Source of the DNA: a virus
DNA: 28,990 bases
Direction: 5' to 3' (one strand)
Virus record (IMG/VR): IMGVR_UViG_3300027833_000177
Span: 1 to 28,990 of that record
Of the stretch, positions 14,749 to 21,782 are shown piece by piece. Positions within the stretch are counted from its first letter, which is position 1. Each line of letters starts with the position of its first letter. The notes under the pieces are model-generated. The model was given only the letters and a program-made list of their open reading frames with translations. It had not been told where the DNA came from and made no database searches. A program made the translations under genes and the position numbers.

Positions 14749-15014
14749 ATTGTCGACCTTAACCCTTCGACTTTATAACCGGCTTGTTCTAACAATACGG
14801 TAAAAGCCTTTTTGTCTGTATTAAATAAGTGAATTGCAGCGGCAAGAAAACCCCCGCCGTCTTTATGCTTCTTTAATAGTTCTTCGTTAATAATAGTTGA
14901 TAGGTATATAAAAGGCGTTTCTTCCGTTATAGTTTTATCTAAACTAAACGAAGCGAACCCCTTCGCATTTTCCCTAGACTTCTTTAATTGTTCTTCCGCT
15001 AAATTTGTTTTCAT
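14745..15014 (-). CDS. Hypothetical protein
   Basis: 89 residues, soluble, mainly helical, with a KHKDGGGFLAAAIHLFNTDK stretch in the middle. AAAGGCAATGA precedes the ATG; two ATGs in tandem (ATGAATGA) lie here, one frame closing the upstream gene. Coupled at both ends by 4-bp overlaps, so it is part of a tightly packed early operon. Family not recognised. Confidence 0.55.
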   Translation of the reverse strand: MKTNLAEEQLKKSRENAKGFASFSLDKTITEETPFIYLSTIINEELLKKHKDGGGFLAAAIHLFNTDKKAFTVLLEQAGYKVEGLRSTI

Positions 15015-15232
15015 TCATTGCCTTTATTATTTAATATGTCTTCAAAGATACGCAATTTGTGCATAGTATTGTTAACTTTTGTGCGCCACTTATTGTGTAT
15101 AATAAAAGATTTTTGAAAAGATTTTTTCTCTTTTTTCTCAAATCTCTTTAGTTCTATTTTAAGGTTTGCAATAGCTAACTTTAATTCGGATGTGGGAAAG
15201 CCTTTGTAATACATTCTTTCAAATCTGTTCAC
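15011..15232 (-). CDS. Small basic helical protein (GTG start)
   Basis: 73 residues starting at GTG 15232, with CGGAG eight bases upstream. Strongly basic: a stretch LKIELKRFEKKEKKSFQKSF in the centre, then helices ending NNKGNE. It may bind nucleic acid, but no motif is recognised. It is the first gene downstream (leftward) of the noncoding segment 15233-15378, which holds tandem and inverted repeats, so its transcript probably begins there. Confidence 0.55.
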   Translation of the reverse strand: MNRFERMYYKGFPTSELKLAIANLKIELKRFEKKEKKSFQKSFIIHNKWRTKVNNTMHKLRIFEDILNNKGNE

Positions 15233-15244
15233 GTTTACTACTCC

Positions 15245-15275
15245 GTATTTAGTTTTCGTATTTAGTTTTCGTATT
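15245..15275. repeat. 13-bp tandem direct repeat (about 2.4 copies)
   Basis: The unit GTATTTAGTTTTC occurs at 15245-15257 and 15258-15270, followed by GTATT. It lies just upstream of the SD of the leftward gene starting at 15232, inside a noncoding segment. It could be a protein-binding iteron or a slippage product. Confidence 0.75.
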
Positions 15276-15279
15276 AAAA

Positions 15280-15354
15280 TGTACTACGTCCTAGGTTAAC
15301 TTTTATAAAAACTTAACTAAATAAAAGATTCCTTTGTAGTTGGGACGTAGTACA
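15280..15354. promoter_or_regulatory. Nested inverted repeats in noncoding segment (operator or origin candidate)
   Basis: Perfect 12-bp arms TGTACTACGTCC (15280-15291) and GGACGTAGTACA (15343-15354) enclose 51 bp. That interior holds GTTAA/TTAAC arms around the 10-bp palindrome TTTTATAAAA (15301-15310). The 15233-15443 segment has no larger ORF. A 21-codon leftward frame (15379-15444) begins at a TAATG junction but lacks other support. The interior TATAAA could be a leftward -10 box flanked by operators. A replication origin is the other reading. Confidence 0.5.
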
Positions 15355-15438
15355 AAACGTTAAATATAATTCGTAAAGTTAGGTACTCTTTGTTTTCTTA
15401 TTTCGTATTCGCCAAGCATTGCATTTACCTAAGTTAGT

Positions 15439-15470
15439 AAACATTACTTAGCCGCCTTTTTCTCTATTGA
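15439..15470. repeat. Duplicated gene-junction sequence, copy 1
   Basis: The run AACATTACTTAGCCGCCTTT and the next ~11 bases nearly repeat 15685-15715 (about 28 of 31 positions). In the coding sense each copy encodes a C-terminal S-I-(V)-E-K-K/A-A/V-K end, the TAA, and an overlapping ATG-TT of the next frame. Confidence 0.7.
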
Positions 15471-15689
15471 TAAAATTTGTTCTTCTAAAATACATTTGCC
15501 GTTTTCGGTTATGTAGTGCAGTTTAACTACGTTATTTTGATTTATTTTTATTACAACCCTATATATTTTAGAATATGAATGTCTTTCTTCTTCCGAGTGT
15601 TTAGTGGAATACTTAAACTTAATTAAAGTACCAACACATAGGTGTGTATCAGCTTCTACACTTATGTTATTTTTTAATTTAACTAACAT
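15444..15689 (-). CDS. Hypothetical small beta-rich protein
   Basis: 81 residues. Alternating strands (LVKLKNNISVEA, CVGTLIKFKYS, KIYRVVIKINQNNVVKLHYI) suggest a small barrel, then a C-terminal helix ending SIEKKAAK. The end is a near-copy of the end of the upstream gene (SIVEKAVK) at DNA level. The start overlaps the upstream TAA (TAATG). Family not recognised. Confidence 0.55.
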   Translation of the reverse strand: MLVKLKNNISVEADTHLCVGTLIKFKYSTKHSEEERHSYSKIYRVVIKINQNNVVKLHYITENGKCILEEQILSIEKKAAK

Positions 15690-15715
15690 TACTTAACCGC
15701 CTTTTCTACTATCGA
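15685..15715. repeat. Duplicated gene-junction sequence, copy 2
   Basis: Starts AACATTACTTAACCGCCTTT and matches copy 1 at 15439-15470 with a few substitutions and one-base indels. The 246-bp spacing equals one gene (15444-15689), as expected if that gene was inserted or duplicated by recombination between the two junctions. Confidence 0.7.
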
Positions 15716-16057
15716 ACGTAACCATTTTATTTCTTCTTTGTATTGTTCTTTTTGTTGGCAAACAAGTTCTACGGCTTCTTCGTAACTTTCTTTAAGGTCG
15801 TTATTAGCCTCTTTAAAACTTGCGTTAGCTTCTAAAGCTTTTTCTAAATTCTCTTTTAATACTTTTATGTCTTCGTTAGGTACTTCGTTAAAAGTAGGTT
15901 CGAAATGTAATCTAAATAATTGTTCTAAAGAGTCGGTAGCTAGTTTAGACATTTTGTTTAATGCTTCGTCGGTTGGTAAGTTCTTAACCGCTTCGCTTTC
16001 TATCTTTATTATGTTTTTTACTTCGGCTACTAAATAACCTTTACTCATAGTTCCCAT
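15689..16057 (-). CDS. Hypothetical coiled-coil protein
   Basis: 122 residues. The second half is a continuous charged helix with heptad character (IKVLKENLEKALEANASF...NNDLKESYEEAVELV). The N-terminal half is helical and acidic. Start at 16057 follows AGGGGCGAATTA and overlaps the upstream stop; an in-frame ATG three codons later (MSKGYLV) is possible. Family not recognised. Confidence 0.55.
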   Translation of the reverse strand: MGTMSKGYLVAEVKNIIKIESEAVKNLPTDEALNKMSKLATDSLEQLFRLHFEPTFNEVPNEDIKVLKENLEKALEANASFKEANNDLKESYEEAVELVCQQKEQYKEEIKWLRSIVEKAVK

Positions 16058-16335
16058 TAATTCGCCCCTAGCATATTTTTAAGTTGATTTAACATATCTA
16101 ATTTACCTATAGTTATATTATCCGTTGCTATATTAATTAAACTTTCTATTTCAGAAACTAAACTTTCTTTTACATTGCGTTCTCTTATAAACGCGTCGTA
16201 ATTATCTTTACTAAGTTTTTTACTTACTTCTAATTCTTGGTTTTGCGTCCAGTATTTTGAAGAAGAATAGTTTATTTCGTCGGTTTGTTTTATTAACCTA
16301 TCTAAGATTACATTTACAATTTCGTATTCATTCAT
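16057..16335 (-). CDS. Hypothetical helical protein, first gene of the leftward block
   Basis: 92 residues from the ATG at 16335, chosen because GAAGGGGTAAAG directly precedes it; an ATG at 16365 in the same frame has no SD. Helical and charged (NVILDRLIKQTDEINYSS..., KESLVSEIESLINIATDNIT). Unknown function. As the first gene after the divergent control region 16366-16568 it is likely expressed early. Confidence 0.55.
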   Translation of the reverse strand: MNEYEIVNVILDRLIKQTDEINYSSSKYWTQNQELEVSKKLSKDNYDAFIRERNVKESLVSEIESLINIATDNITIGKLDMLNQLKNMLGAN

Positions 16336-16416
16336 CTTTACCCCTTCGGTTTGTCGTTTGTTCAAACTTAATACAGGGCTTTCGTTAATGCAAGGTATTT
16401 TTTTAGATAAAATAGC

Positions 16417-16460
16417 GGGGTGTAAAAATTACCCCACGGAAGACATAAAATTTACACCCC
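16417..16460. promoter_or_regulatory. Inverted repeat in the divergent control region (operator candidate)
   Basis: GGGGTGTAAA (16417-16426) and TTTACACCCC (16451-16460) form 10-bp perfect arms, with a third half-site ACCCC at 16431-16435 that also pairs with the first GGGGT. Three AAAGGCA boxes follow (16462, 16530 and 16556 regions). The 16366-16568 spacer separates the leftward early block from the rightward primase gene and holds no gene. A repressor or activator site controlling both directions is likely. Confidence 0.5.
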
Positions 16461-16497
16461 TAAAGGCAGAATAACCGTATTAAAAATACAGAAACAT

Positions 16498-16527
16498 TTT
16501 ACAAATATAGAATAGTCTGTTTATATC
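16498..16527 (+). promoter_or_regulatory. Possible rightward promoter of the primase-helicase gene
   Basis: TTTACA (16498-16503), one mismatch from the -35 consensus, is followed after 18 bp by TATATC (16522-16527, four of six -10 bases). It lies about 40 bp before the ATG at 16569. Plausible but not strong. Confidence 0.3.
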
Positions 16528-16568
16528 TGTAAAGGCAATTAACCAACAAAAATACAAAGGCAGTCAAA

Positions 16569-18908
16569 ATGATTCAAGTAATGAAACTTAGGACATTCGT
16601 CCCTAAAGACAGCGAAACCGGCGAAGAAATAGGTTATTTTAAAGCAATTAAGGGGCTTTCTTACCCTTCATTAAAGGAATGTTTTTCTAATATCGAACAA
16701 GACTTAAATGATAACATAGGCGAAAAAGAACGCTTTAATTTATTCTATACAGTCGCGCACCATTTAGAAGGCAAACGAACAAAAAGTTCTTGGCAAGCTC
16801 AAGACATAATACCCTTCGACCTAGACGGTATAGACTTAGCTAGAATAGACGAATACCCTCCGATAGTAGCGAAGGTATTAAATATTGATTTAAGTAAATG
16901 CGGTATAGTATACACTGGAAACGGTTGTCATGTTTTAATTCAAGTACCAATTATAAAAGACAAAGACTTTATAAAAGATAAAAAAGCGGGCTACAAAAAA
17001 CTATTAGACGAAATAGAAATTGAATGTTCGAAAGCTAACTTACCACTAGATAAAGACTCGACCGCATGGGATTACGCCCGTATCTTGAGACTTCCATTTA
17101 CTCGTAACGAGAAAATAAAAGAAGGACAAATAGTCATTAAAGAAGCCCGCCTAATTCAGAATAGTTTAGAAGAACAAGACTTGCAAATAGAGTCAATAGC
17201 TAAAGTAGACGCTTCGCTAACAATGCCCCGCGGTTCTTTTCCATTACCCGACGGCAAAACTATCTTAAAAGAATGTAACTTCTTTAAGTGGTTAGCAGAA
17301 AAACCCGACGAAGTACACGAACCACACGCCTACGCAATGCTTTCTATAAGTGGTTACTTCCAAGACGACCAAGAAACAAGTAAAGCATTATGGGAAAACT
17401 TTTCTAGCCCTTCGATTAACTCTAAAGAATTAGAAGACTTTACAATGCAAGCCTTGAACGCGTCCGGCCCGCGTACTTGTAAAGGTATAGAGCAAATTTT
17501 TGACGGTTGTAAAACGTGTCCTAACTATAATAAAGTTACTTCGCCTATACTTATTAAAGACGAAAAGTTTATCGGTTCACAACATTGCGGCTTTAGTTTG
17601 AAAGGGCCACGCGGCGGCGTTGTAAGACAATACGGCGATATGCTTTTACATTTTGATAATACTTATAAACATAAATCAGTCGGCGCAATTGGTAAAGTTT
17701 ACCTATGGAATAAAACTCATTACAGGATTACAGACGAAACATTTATTAAAAACTTCGCGCAAGTAAACTTTGAACCCCTTGCCAAAACAGACGAAAAAAG
17801 AGAATTTTTACACTTGGTTCGTGATACGGAATACACCGACGTAAGTTTTTTAGAAAATGAAAAGTGTAAAGACAAAGTAAACTTACTTAACGGTGTATTA
17901 GATTTAAAAAGCGGTTTAGTTACTGCGCACGACCCCGCCTACGAATTTTTATACTGTTTACCGTTTGAGTACGACCCCGACGCTACTTGTCCACGTTGGG
18001 ACGAATTTATACAAGACGTAACTTTAGGCCGTGAGTGTTTACAAAACATTTTACATGAGTACTTAGGTTATATAATTAGCGGTAGTAATTACAAATACCA
18101 AAAAAGTTTAATACTAGACGGGTCGGGTAACAATGGTAAAACTACTTTCTTAAAAGTTATGAAAAAGTTAGTAGGTAATACAAACATATCAAACCTATCT
18201 TTAGACAGCTTACAAAACAGTGTATTCGCGTCCGCGGGGTTACATGGTAAGTTATGTAATATTTCGGAAGAAGAACCGCCTAAGACCTTTAGAGAGTCTA
18301 ACGGGGCTTTTAAAAACTTAACCGGCGACGGCGTGGTAAACGCACAATACAAATACGGAAACCCTTTTGAGTTTGAAAACAAAGCTAAGATAGTTATAAC
18401 TTATAACGAAATGCCTTACATAAACGATACTACTAAAGGAATGTTAAGGCGTTTAATGATTACCCCTTGGGAATTTGACATATCTAAGAACCCCGACAAA
18501 AAAGACCCTGACATTGAGTACAAACTTTACGACGAACTAAGTGGTATTTTTAATAAATGTTTAGAAGGGTGGTTTCGTCTTGAGAAGCAAAAAGGTTTTA
18601 CTAAGTCAATACATGTAGACAAAAAAGTTAATGAAGTTCACGAATACAGCGACGTAGTTTTTAGGTTTTTAAACCAATGCGTTAACAAAACGGACGACGA
18701 AAAAGACCGCATAGACTTCGGTATTATGTATGAAAACTATTGTAAGTTTCACGAAACGGAAGGCGAAGGCGGCAAGAAATTGACGACAAACACTTTCGCG
18801 AAGCGTCTTAAAAAAGAAGGTTTTGCAAAAGAGATGCGAAAATCTAACGGGGCGCGTAGCTATTATTTTGAAAATGTAAAGTTTAACCCGAAAACACTAC
18901 CCTTCTAA
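16569..18908 (+). CDS. Primase-helicase (AEP-type primase with D5-like SF3 helicase)
   Basis: 779 residues. The N-terminal part has FDLDGID (about 84-90) and GNGCHVLIQV (about 117-126), matching the acidic pair and the His strand of archaeo-eukaryotic-type primases. A Cys cluster follows (RTCKGIEQIFDGCKTCPNYN, near 302-321), possibly binding Fe-S or zinc as in PriL-like modules. The helicase has Walker A GSGNNGKTT (about 518-526), Walker B NISEEEPP (about 562) and an NEMPY...GMLRRLM sensor/arginine-finger segment (about 613-629). A winged-helix end (FAKRLKKEGF) closes it. It should prime and unwind at forks with the family A polymerase. The SD is AAAGGCAGTCAAA. Confidence 0.92.
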   Translation: MIQVMKLRTFVPKDSETGEEIGYFKAIKGLSYPSLKECFSNIEQDLNDNIGEKERFNLFYTVAHHLEGKRTKSSWQAQDIIPFDLDGIDLARIDEYPPIVAKVLNIDLSKCGIVYTGNGCHVLIQVPIIKDKDFIKDKKAGYKKLLDEIEIECSKANLPLDKDSTAWDYARILRLPFTRNEKIKEGQIVIKEARLIQNSLEEQDLQIESIAKVDASLTMPRGSFPLPDGKTILKECNFFKWLAEKPDEVHEPHAYAMLSISGYFQDDQETSKALWENFSSPSINSKELEDFTMQALNASGPRTCKGIEQIFDGCKTCPNYNKVTSPILIKDEKFIGSQHCGFSLKGPRGGVVRQYGDMLLHFDNTYKHKSVGAIGKVYLWNKTHYRITDETFIKNFAQVNFEPLAKTDEKREFLHLVRDTEYTDVSFLENEKCKDKVNLLNGVLDLKSGLVTAHDPAYEFLYCLPFEYDPDATCPRWDEFIQDVTLGRECLQNILHEYLGYIISGSNYKYQKSLILDGSGNNGKTTFLKVMKKLVGNTNISNLSLDSLQNSVFASAGLHGKLCNISEEEPPKTFRESNGAFKNLTGDGVVNAQYKYGNPFEFENKAKIVITYNEMPYINDTTKGMLRRLMITPWEFDISKNPDKKDPDIEYKLYDELSGIFNKCLEGWFRLEKQKGFTKSIHVDKKVNEVHEYSDVVFRFLNQCVNKTDDEKDRIDFGIMYENYCKFHETEGEGGKKLTTNTFAKRLKKEGFAKEMRKSNGARSYYFENVKFNPKTLPF

Positions 18909-18923
18909 CCGGTTGAAATGTCG

Positions 18924-19070
18924 TTTTTTAGGGCACTTGGGGCACCTTTTTCTCTATATAACTTTGAATAGTATATATAAGAAAAGAAGAAGAAATAATA
19001 ATATATATATATATATATATAGGTATGAGAGAGTAGGACGGCTAAAAAGGTGCCTTAGTGCCCCAAAAAA
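18924..19070. repeat. Large inverted repeat flanking an (AT)n tract (origin, pac/cos or terminator candidate)
   Basis: Left arm 18924-18951 (T6, then GGGCACT, GGCACC and T5) pairs with right arm 19044-19070. They match at 24 of 28 positions, the differences being one A/G and a TGG/AA bulge. Each arm contains two GGGCAC-type boxes. The 92-bp interior is almost pure A+T, with a purine run (GAAAAGAAGAAGAAA) and a perfect ten-fold AT dinucleotide tract at 19001-19020. The 18909-19129 spacer has no credible gene. It lies between the primase-helicase and terminase genes. Confidence 0.8.
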
Positions 19071-19129
19071 TAAATGTAAGAAAACGAACGTCGGTTAATA
19101 ATAACACGGCGAAACAATAAGGTATTAAA

Positions 19130-19330
19130 ATGAAAAAAAATAACAAAGATGAATTAGTATTGAAGTTTATAGAAATATTGACTTCTAAACAAAATAGAAC
19201 TAATAGACCGCAATTATTAGAAGGGACTATACAAAATGCAATGATTTATGCAGAAATATTTTTAGAAGCGACTAATGAAAACAGAAATGAAGTATTATAT
19301 AAACTTAGTAAAGAATTATATATTGGTTAA
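19130..19330 (+). CDS. Hypothetical protein upstream of terminase
   Basis: 66 residues beginning after AAGGTATTAAA. All-helical, mixed charge (MKKNNKDELVLKFIEILTSK...AEIFLEATNENRNEVLYKLS). No family recognised. As the first gene after the inverted-repeat region it may be co-transcribed with the terminase genes. Confidence 0.55.
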   Translation: MKKNNKDELVLKFIEILTSKQNRTNRPQLLEGTIQNAMIYAEIFLEATNENRNEVLYKLSKELYIG

Positions 19331-19370
19331 TTCGTAGTTCTTCGGTTAATCTAAAATAGGGGTTTTAAAA

Positions 19371-19859
19371 TTGACTACAAAAAAGAAAGTGACAAAAAAG
19401 AAAGTATCAAAAAAGGCGACTAAGAAAGCTTCGGTTAAACTTAACGAAAAAGGTCGACCAATTACGACCAAGAAAAAGCCCGTCGGAAGACCTTCGGAAT
19501 ATGACCCCGCTTTTTGCGAAGTAGTTATCGAACAAATGGCTTTAGGTTTTTCTAAAGAAGCCGCCGCCGGTTATATTGGTATTTCTAAAACCACTTTGTA
19601 CGATTGGGCCGCGAAACATAAAGAATTTGCGAACGCCATTGCCTTAGGGGAATCGAAAAGTCAATTGTTATGGGAAAAAACTTTAGTCGATTATAGAGTA
19701 CATACAAAAAACGGAAGTCAAATTAATTCGCAAGTATTTAATCTCAATATGAAAAATCGTTTCGGTTGGACTGATAAACAAGAAACTAAAACGGAAGAAG
19801 TAAACCCTAAAAAGAAAACGTTTGCTTTTACACTGGAAAATAAACCATCGGAAGAATAA
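19371..19859 (+). CDS. terS: Terminase small subunit
   Basis: 162 residues with a TTG start; AGGGG lies nine bases upstream, and the next gene fits. The first ~38 residues are a Lys/Thr/Val-rich disordered tail (TTKKKVTKKKVSKKATKKAS), followed by GRPSEYDP. A helix-turn-helix (FSKEAAAGYIGISKTTLYDW, about 64-83) and an oligomerisation part with NMKNRFGWTDKQ complete it. That order (GRP-y-P, HTH, N-KNR-GW-D) is typical of phage small terminases that recognise the packaging site. The basic tail is an addition to the usual family layout. Confidence 0.85.
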   Translation: MTTKKKVTKKKVSKKATKKASVKLNEKGRPITTKKKPVGRPSEYDPAFCEVVIEQMALGFSKEAAAGYIGISKTTLYDWAAKHKEFANAIALGESKSQLLWEKTLVDYRVHTKNGSQINSQVFNLNMKNRFGWTDKQETKTEEVNPKKKTFAFTLENKPSEE

Positions 19860-19860
19860 A

Positions 19861-20058
19861 ATGCAAGACGCGGAACGTGCTATAGTTTATTTACAAAATG
19901 GAATTGTACAATTAATTATAGTAGCAGTAGCCCCCGACGAATCGTTATATGAAAAAGTATTATTAGGCGACCGAACTACCGCAACGTTTTCTAAGTTATC
20001 GCGAGAAGGTTATCCGATTTATATTCAAGACAATATTACCCCTAAAGGAATTTTTTAA
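19861..20058 (+). CDS. Small hypothetical protein between terminase genes
   Basis: 65 residues. The start at 19861 is one base after the small terminase stop and has GGAAG six bases upstream; the frame is open further back but lacks a start with SD. The pattern AIVYLQNGIVQLIIVAVAPD then TTATFSKLSREGYPIYI is a small alpha/beta protein. No family recognised; possibly a packaging accessory because of position. Confidence 0.6.
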   Translation: MQDAERAIVYLQNGIVQLIIVAVAPDESLYEKVLLGDRTTATFSKLSREGYPIYIQDNITPKGIF

Positions 20059-20060
20059 GC

Positions 20061-20103
20061 GAACGCACGATAATATAAATTATAGTGCAATGCGTTGTAA
20101 ATA
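20061..20103. promoter_or_regulatory. Hairpin element 1, upstream of the large terminase
   Basis: Begins GAACGCAC; GCAC-x-ATAAT pairs with ATTAT-x-GTGC around an ATAA loop, with an alternative outer pair AACGCA/TGCGTT (20062-20067 and 20091-20096), then TTGTAAATAAC. A related element sits just after the large terminase (21708-21757). It lies in the 85-bp spacer before the 34-codon ORF. Confidence 0.6.
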
Positions 20104-20143
20104 ACTGATTTTACATTAATCAATAAAATAGGTAAAAAGTATT

Positions 20144-20248
20144 ATGAATTTTATTATAGGTGTATTAATTGTTTGGTTTTTATTTACATTACCTATTGTT
20201 ATAACAGTAGCTAAAGATTTTTATAACGATATTGTGAAACGTAAGTAA
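20144..20248 (+). CDS. Membrane micropeptide (34 aa) coupled to the large terminase
   Basis: Found by reading the gap. ATG at 20144 with AGGTAAAAAGTATT upstream; 34 codons end at TAA 20246-20248, which shares its last base with the terminase ATG (TAATG). The product MNFIIGVLIVWFLFTLPIVI, followed by TVAKDFYNDIVKRK, is one transmembrane helix with a basic C-terminus. It may be a real small membrane protein or a leader that couples terminase translation. Confidence 0.5.
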   Translation: MNFIIGVLIVWFLFTLPIVITVAKDFYNDIVKRK

Positions 20249-21708
20249 TGGCAGAAAAAACAAAAGTCGGCACGACTTCGACCCCTTCATTCTTTGAATT
20301 CGACCCGACTGTTATTCCTTATCAGTATAGAGTCGTTTATGACATTAAGAAAAAGTTTTTTAAATCAAGTGACCAACCCCATTACATACTACTTTCGGGG
20401 TCGGTAGGTTCGGCTAAATCGGTTTTAATGGCATGGCTTATCTTATCGCATGTTACAAGCTTCGACGGCGCAAGGTGCATGATAGGGCGTAAAACCCTAC
20501 CCGATTTAAAAGATACTATATTTACTTTATTACTAGAAATGTTATCGGGGTCTTTAGAAGAAGGCGTCGACTTTTGGGTTAACCATACAAGCGCATCTAT
20601 TAAGTTTGCTAACGGTAGCGAAATAATATCTAGGTCGTGGCATGATAAGAAATTTAAAAAGTTCCGTTCCCTTGCCTTGTCTATGATATGCGTCGAAGAA
20701 TTAACGGAAAACGATACTAAAGACTGGGAATTTTTTATAGAGTGTATTGCGCGTTTAGGAAGATTGCCCCACGTGCCGGAAAACCTTTTTTTAGCAGCAA
20801 GTAATCCCGACGACCCTTCTCACCCCGCCTATACTGAATTTATAGAAGGCGCAGTAAAGAAAGGTTTTTACTCTCAAAAAGACGCAAACACTCATTGCTA
20901 TTTTTCAAGAACGCATGATAACCCTTTCTTACCGTCTTGGTATATTGAGAAGTTAAAAGAAAAGTACGACGACAAAATGATTAGGCGTTTACTTTTTGGG
21001 GAATGGCTATATATTTCTACGGACGTTATATATTATAATTACGACCCCGAAAAACATGTTAGTAAAGAACCTTTACCACTGATTAAGTCTTTACCTTTAA
21101 GAATAGGTTTTGATTTTAATATTGCTAAAGGTAAAGAAATGAGTAGCGCACTTTTTCAATTTAATAAACATGCTACTAATACGAATCATACTAATAGAAA
21201 ATTTAAAGTACTTGACGAAGTAGCAATAGACGGGGCGCGAACATTGGACGCAATGGAAGAATGGGCCGGACGCGGTTACTTCGATTTAAAACATAACCCC
21301 ACTATAATTATACACGGCGACGCGACCGGCTTTAAAGGCGATACGAGAGGCCCTAAAATGCGTACCGATTTTTCTATCATAGAAAAGTTTTTAGCTAACT
21401 ACGAAAGGAAGGACGGCGACGTAATAGAATACGACGTTAGAGTACCTTCGGTTAACCCTAGATTACGTGATAGACATAACAATGTTAACGGGGCTTTACT
21501 AAATGCGAATAAAGAAATATCTATAGCTATTAACGATAAGTGTACTTTTGTAAAAGCGGGTTTCGCTAATACTCGTTTAAAAGAAAACGCGGGCTATATA
21601 GAAGACCAAACTACAAAGGGACAAGATATGTCCAACGCACTAACTTACGGCTTTAACTATTGTATTGAATATGAAACTATTGACGCCGAAGACATAAAAT
21701 TTATGTAG
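20248..21708 (+). CDS. terL: Terminase large subunit
   Basis: 486 residues. The ATPase half has Walker A SGSVGSAKS (about 50-58), then RCMIGRKTLPDLKDTIF and Walker B MICVEELTE (about 144-152, with the catalytic Glu pair). The nuclease half has RIGFDFNI (Asp near 290), IIHGDATG (Asp near 354) and EDQTTKGQDMSNALTYG (Asp near 463 and 469), the RNase H-like metal-binding set. It cuts concatemeric DNA and pumps it through the portal. Both domains look intact. Hairpin elements lie on each side of the gene. Confidence 0.96.
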   Translation: MAEKTKVGTTSTPSFFEFDPTVIPYQYRVVYDIKKKFFKSSDQPHYILLSGSVGSAKSVLMAWLILSHVTSFDGARCMIGRKTLPDLKDTIFTLLLEMLSGSLEEGVDFWVNHTSASIKFANGSEIISRSWHDKKFKKFRSLALSMICVEELTENDTKDWEFFIECIARLGRLPHVPENLFLAASNPDDPSHPAYTEFIEGAVKKGFYSQKDANTHCYFSRTHDNPFLPSWYIEKLKEKYDDKMIRRLLFGEWLYISTDVIYYNYDPEKHVSKEPLPLIKSLPLRIGFDFNIAKGKEMSSALFQFNKHATNTNHTNRKFKVLDEVAIDGARTLDAMEEWAGRGYFDLKHNPTIIIHGDATGFKGDTRGPKMRTDFSIIEKFLANYERKDGDVIEYDVRVPSVNPRLRDRHNNVNGALLNANKEISIAINDKCTFVKAGFANTRLKENAGYIEDQTTKGQDMSNALTYGFNYCIEYETIDAEDIKFM

Positions 21709-21757
21709 AACGCACTTTAACGTTTATTATCGTGCGGACATTGTAAAGAAAAATAAC
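21708..21757. promoter_or_regulatory. Hairpin element 2, directly after the large terminase
   Basis: Starts at the last base of the large terminase stop with GAACGCAC, the same 8-mer as element 1. CGCAC (21711-21715) pairs with GTGCG (21732-21736) around AACGTT and TATTATC. The reverse complement of TATTATCGTGC (21725-21735) equals GCACGATAATA in element 1. TTGTAAAGAAAAATAAC follows, like the TTGTAAATAAC after element 1. Confidence 0.55.
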
Positions 21758-21782
21758 ATTCACTGTAAAAGGAATAGACAAT

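Noticed and set aside
15245-15275. CRISPR-like repeat
   Set aside because: Units are directly adjacent with no spacers, only about 2.4 copies.
18913-19098. 61-codon rightward ORF across the inverted repeat
   Set aside because: It translates the AT tract into IYIYIY, has no SD and lies entirely in the structured spacer.
19822-19860. Extension of the 65-residue gene into the small terminase
   Set aside because: The extension is out-of-frame terminase sequence; the ATG at 19861 has a proper SD and follows the stop by one base.
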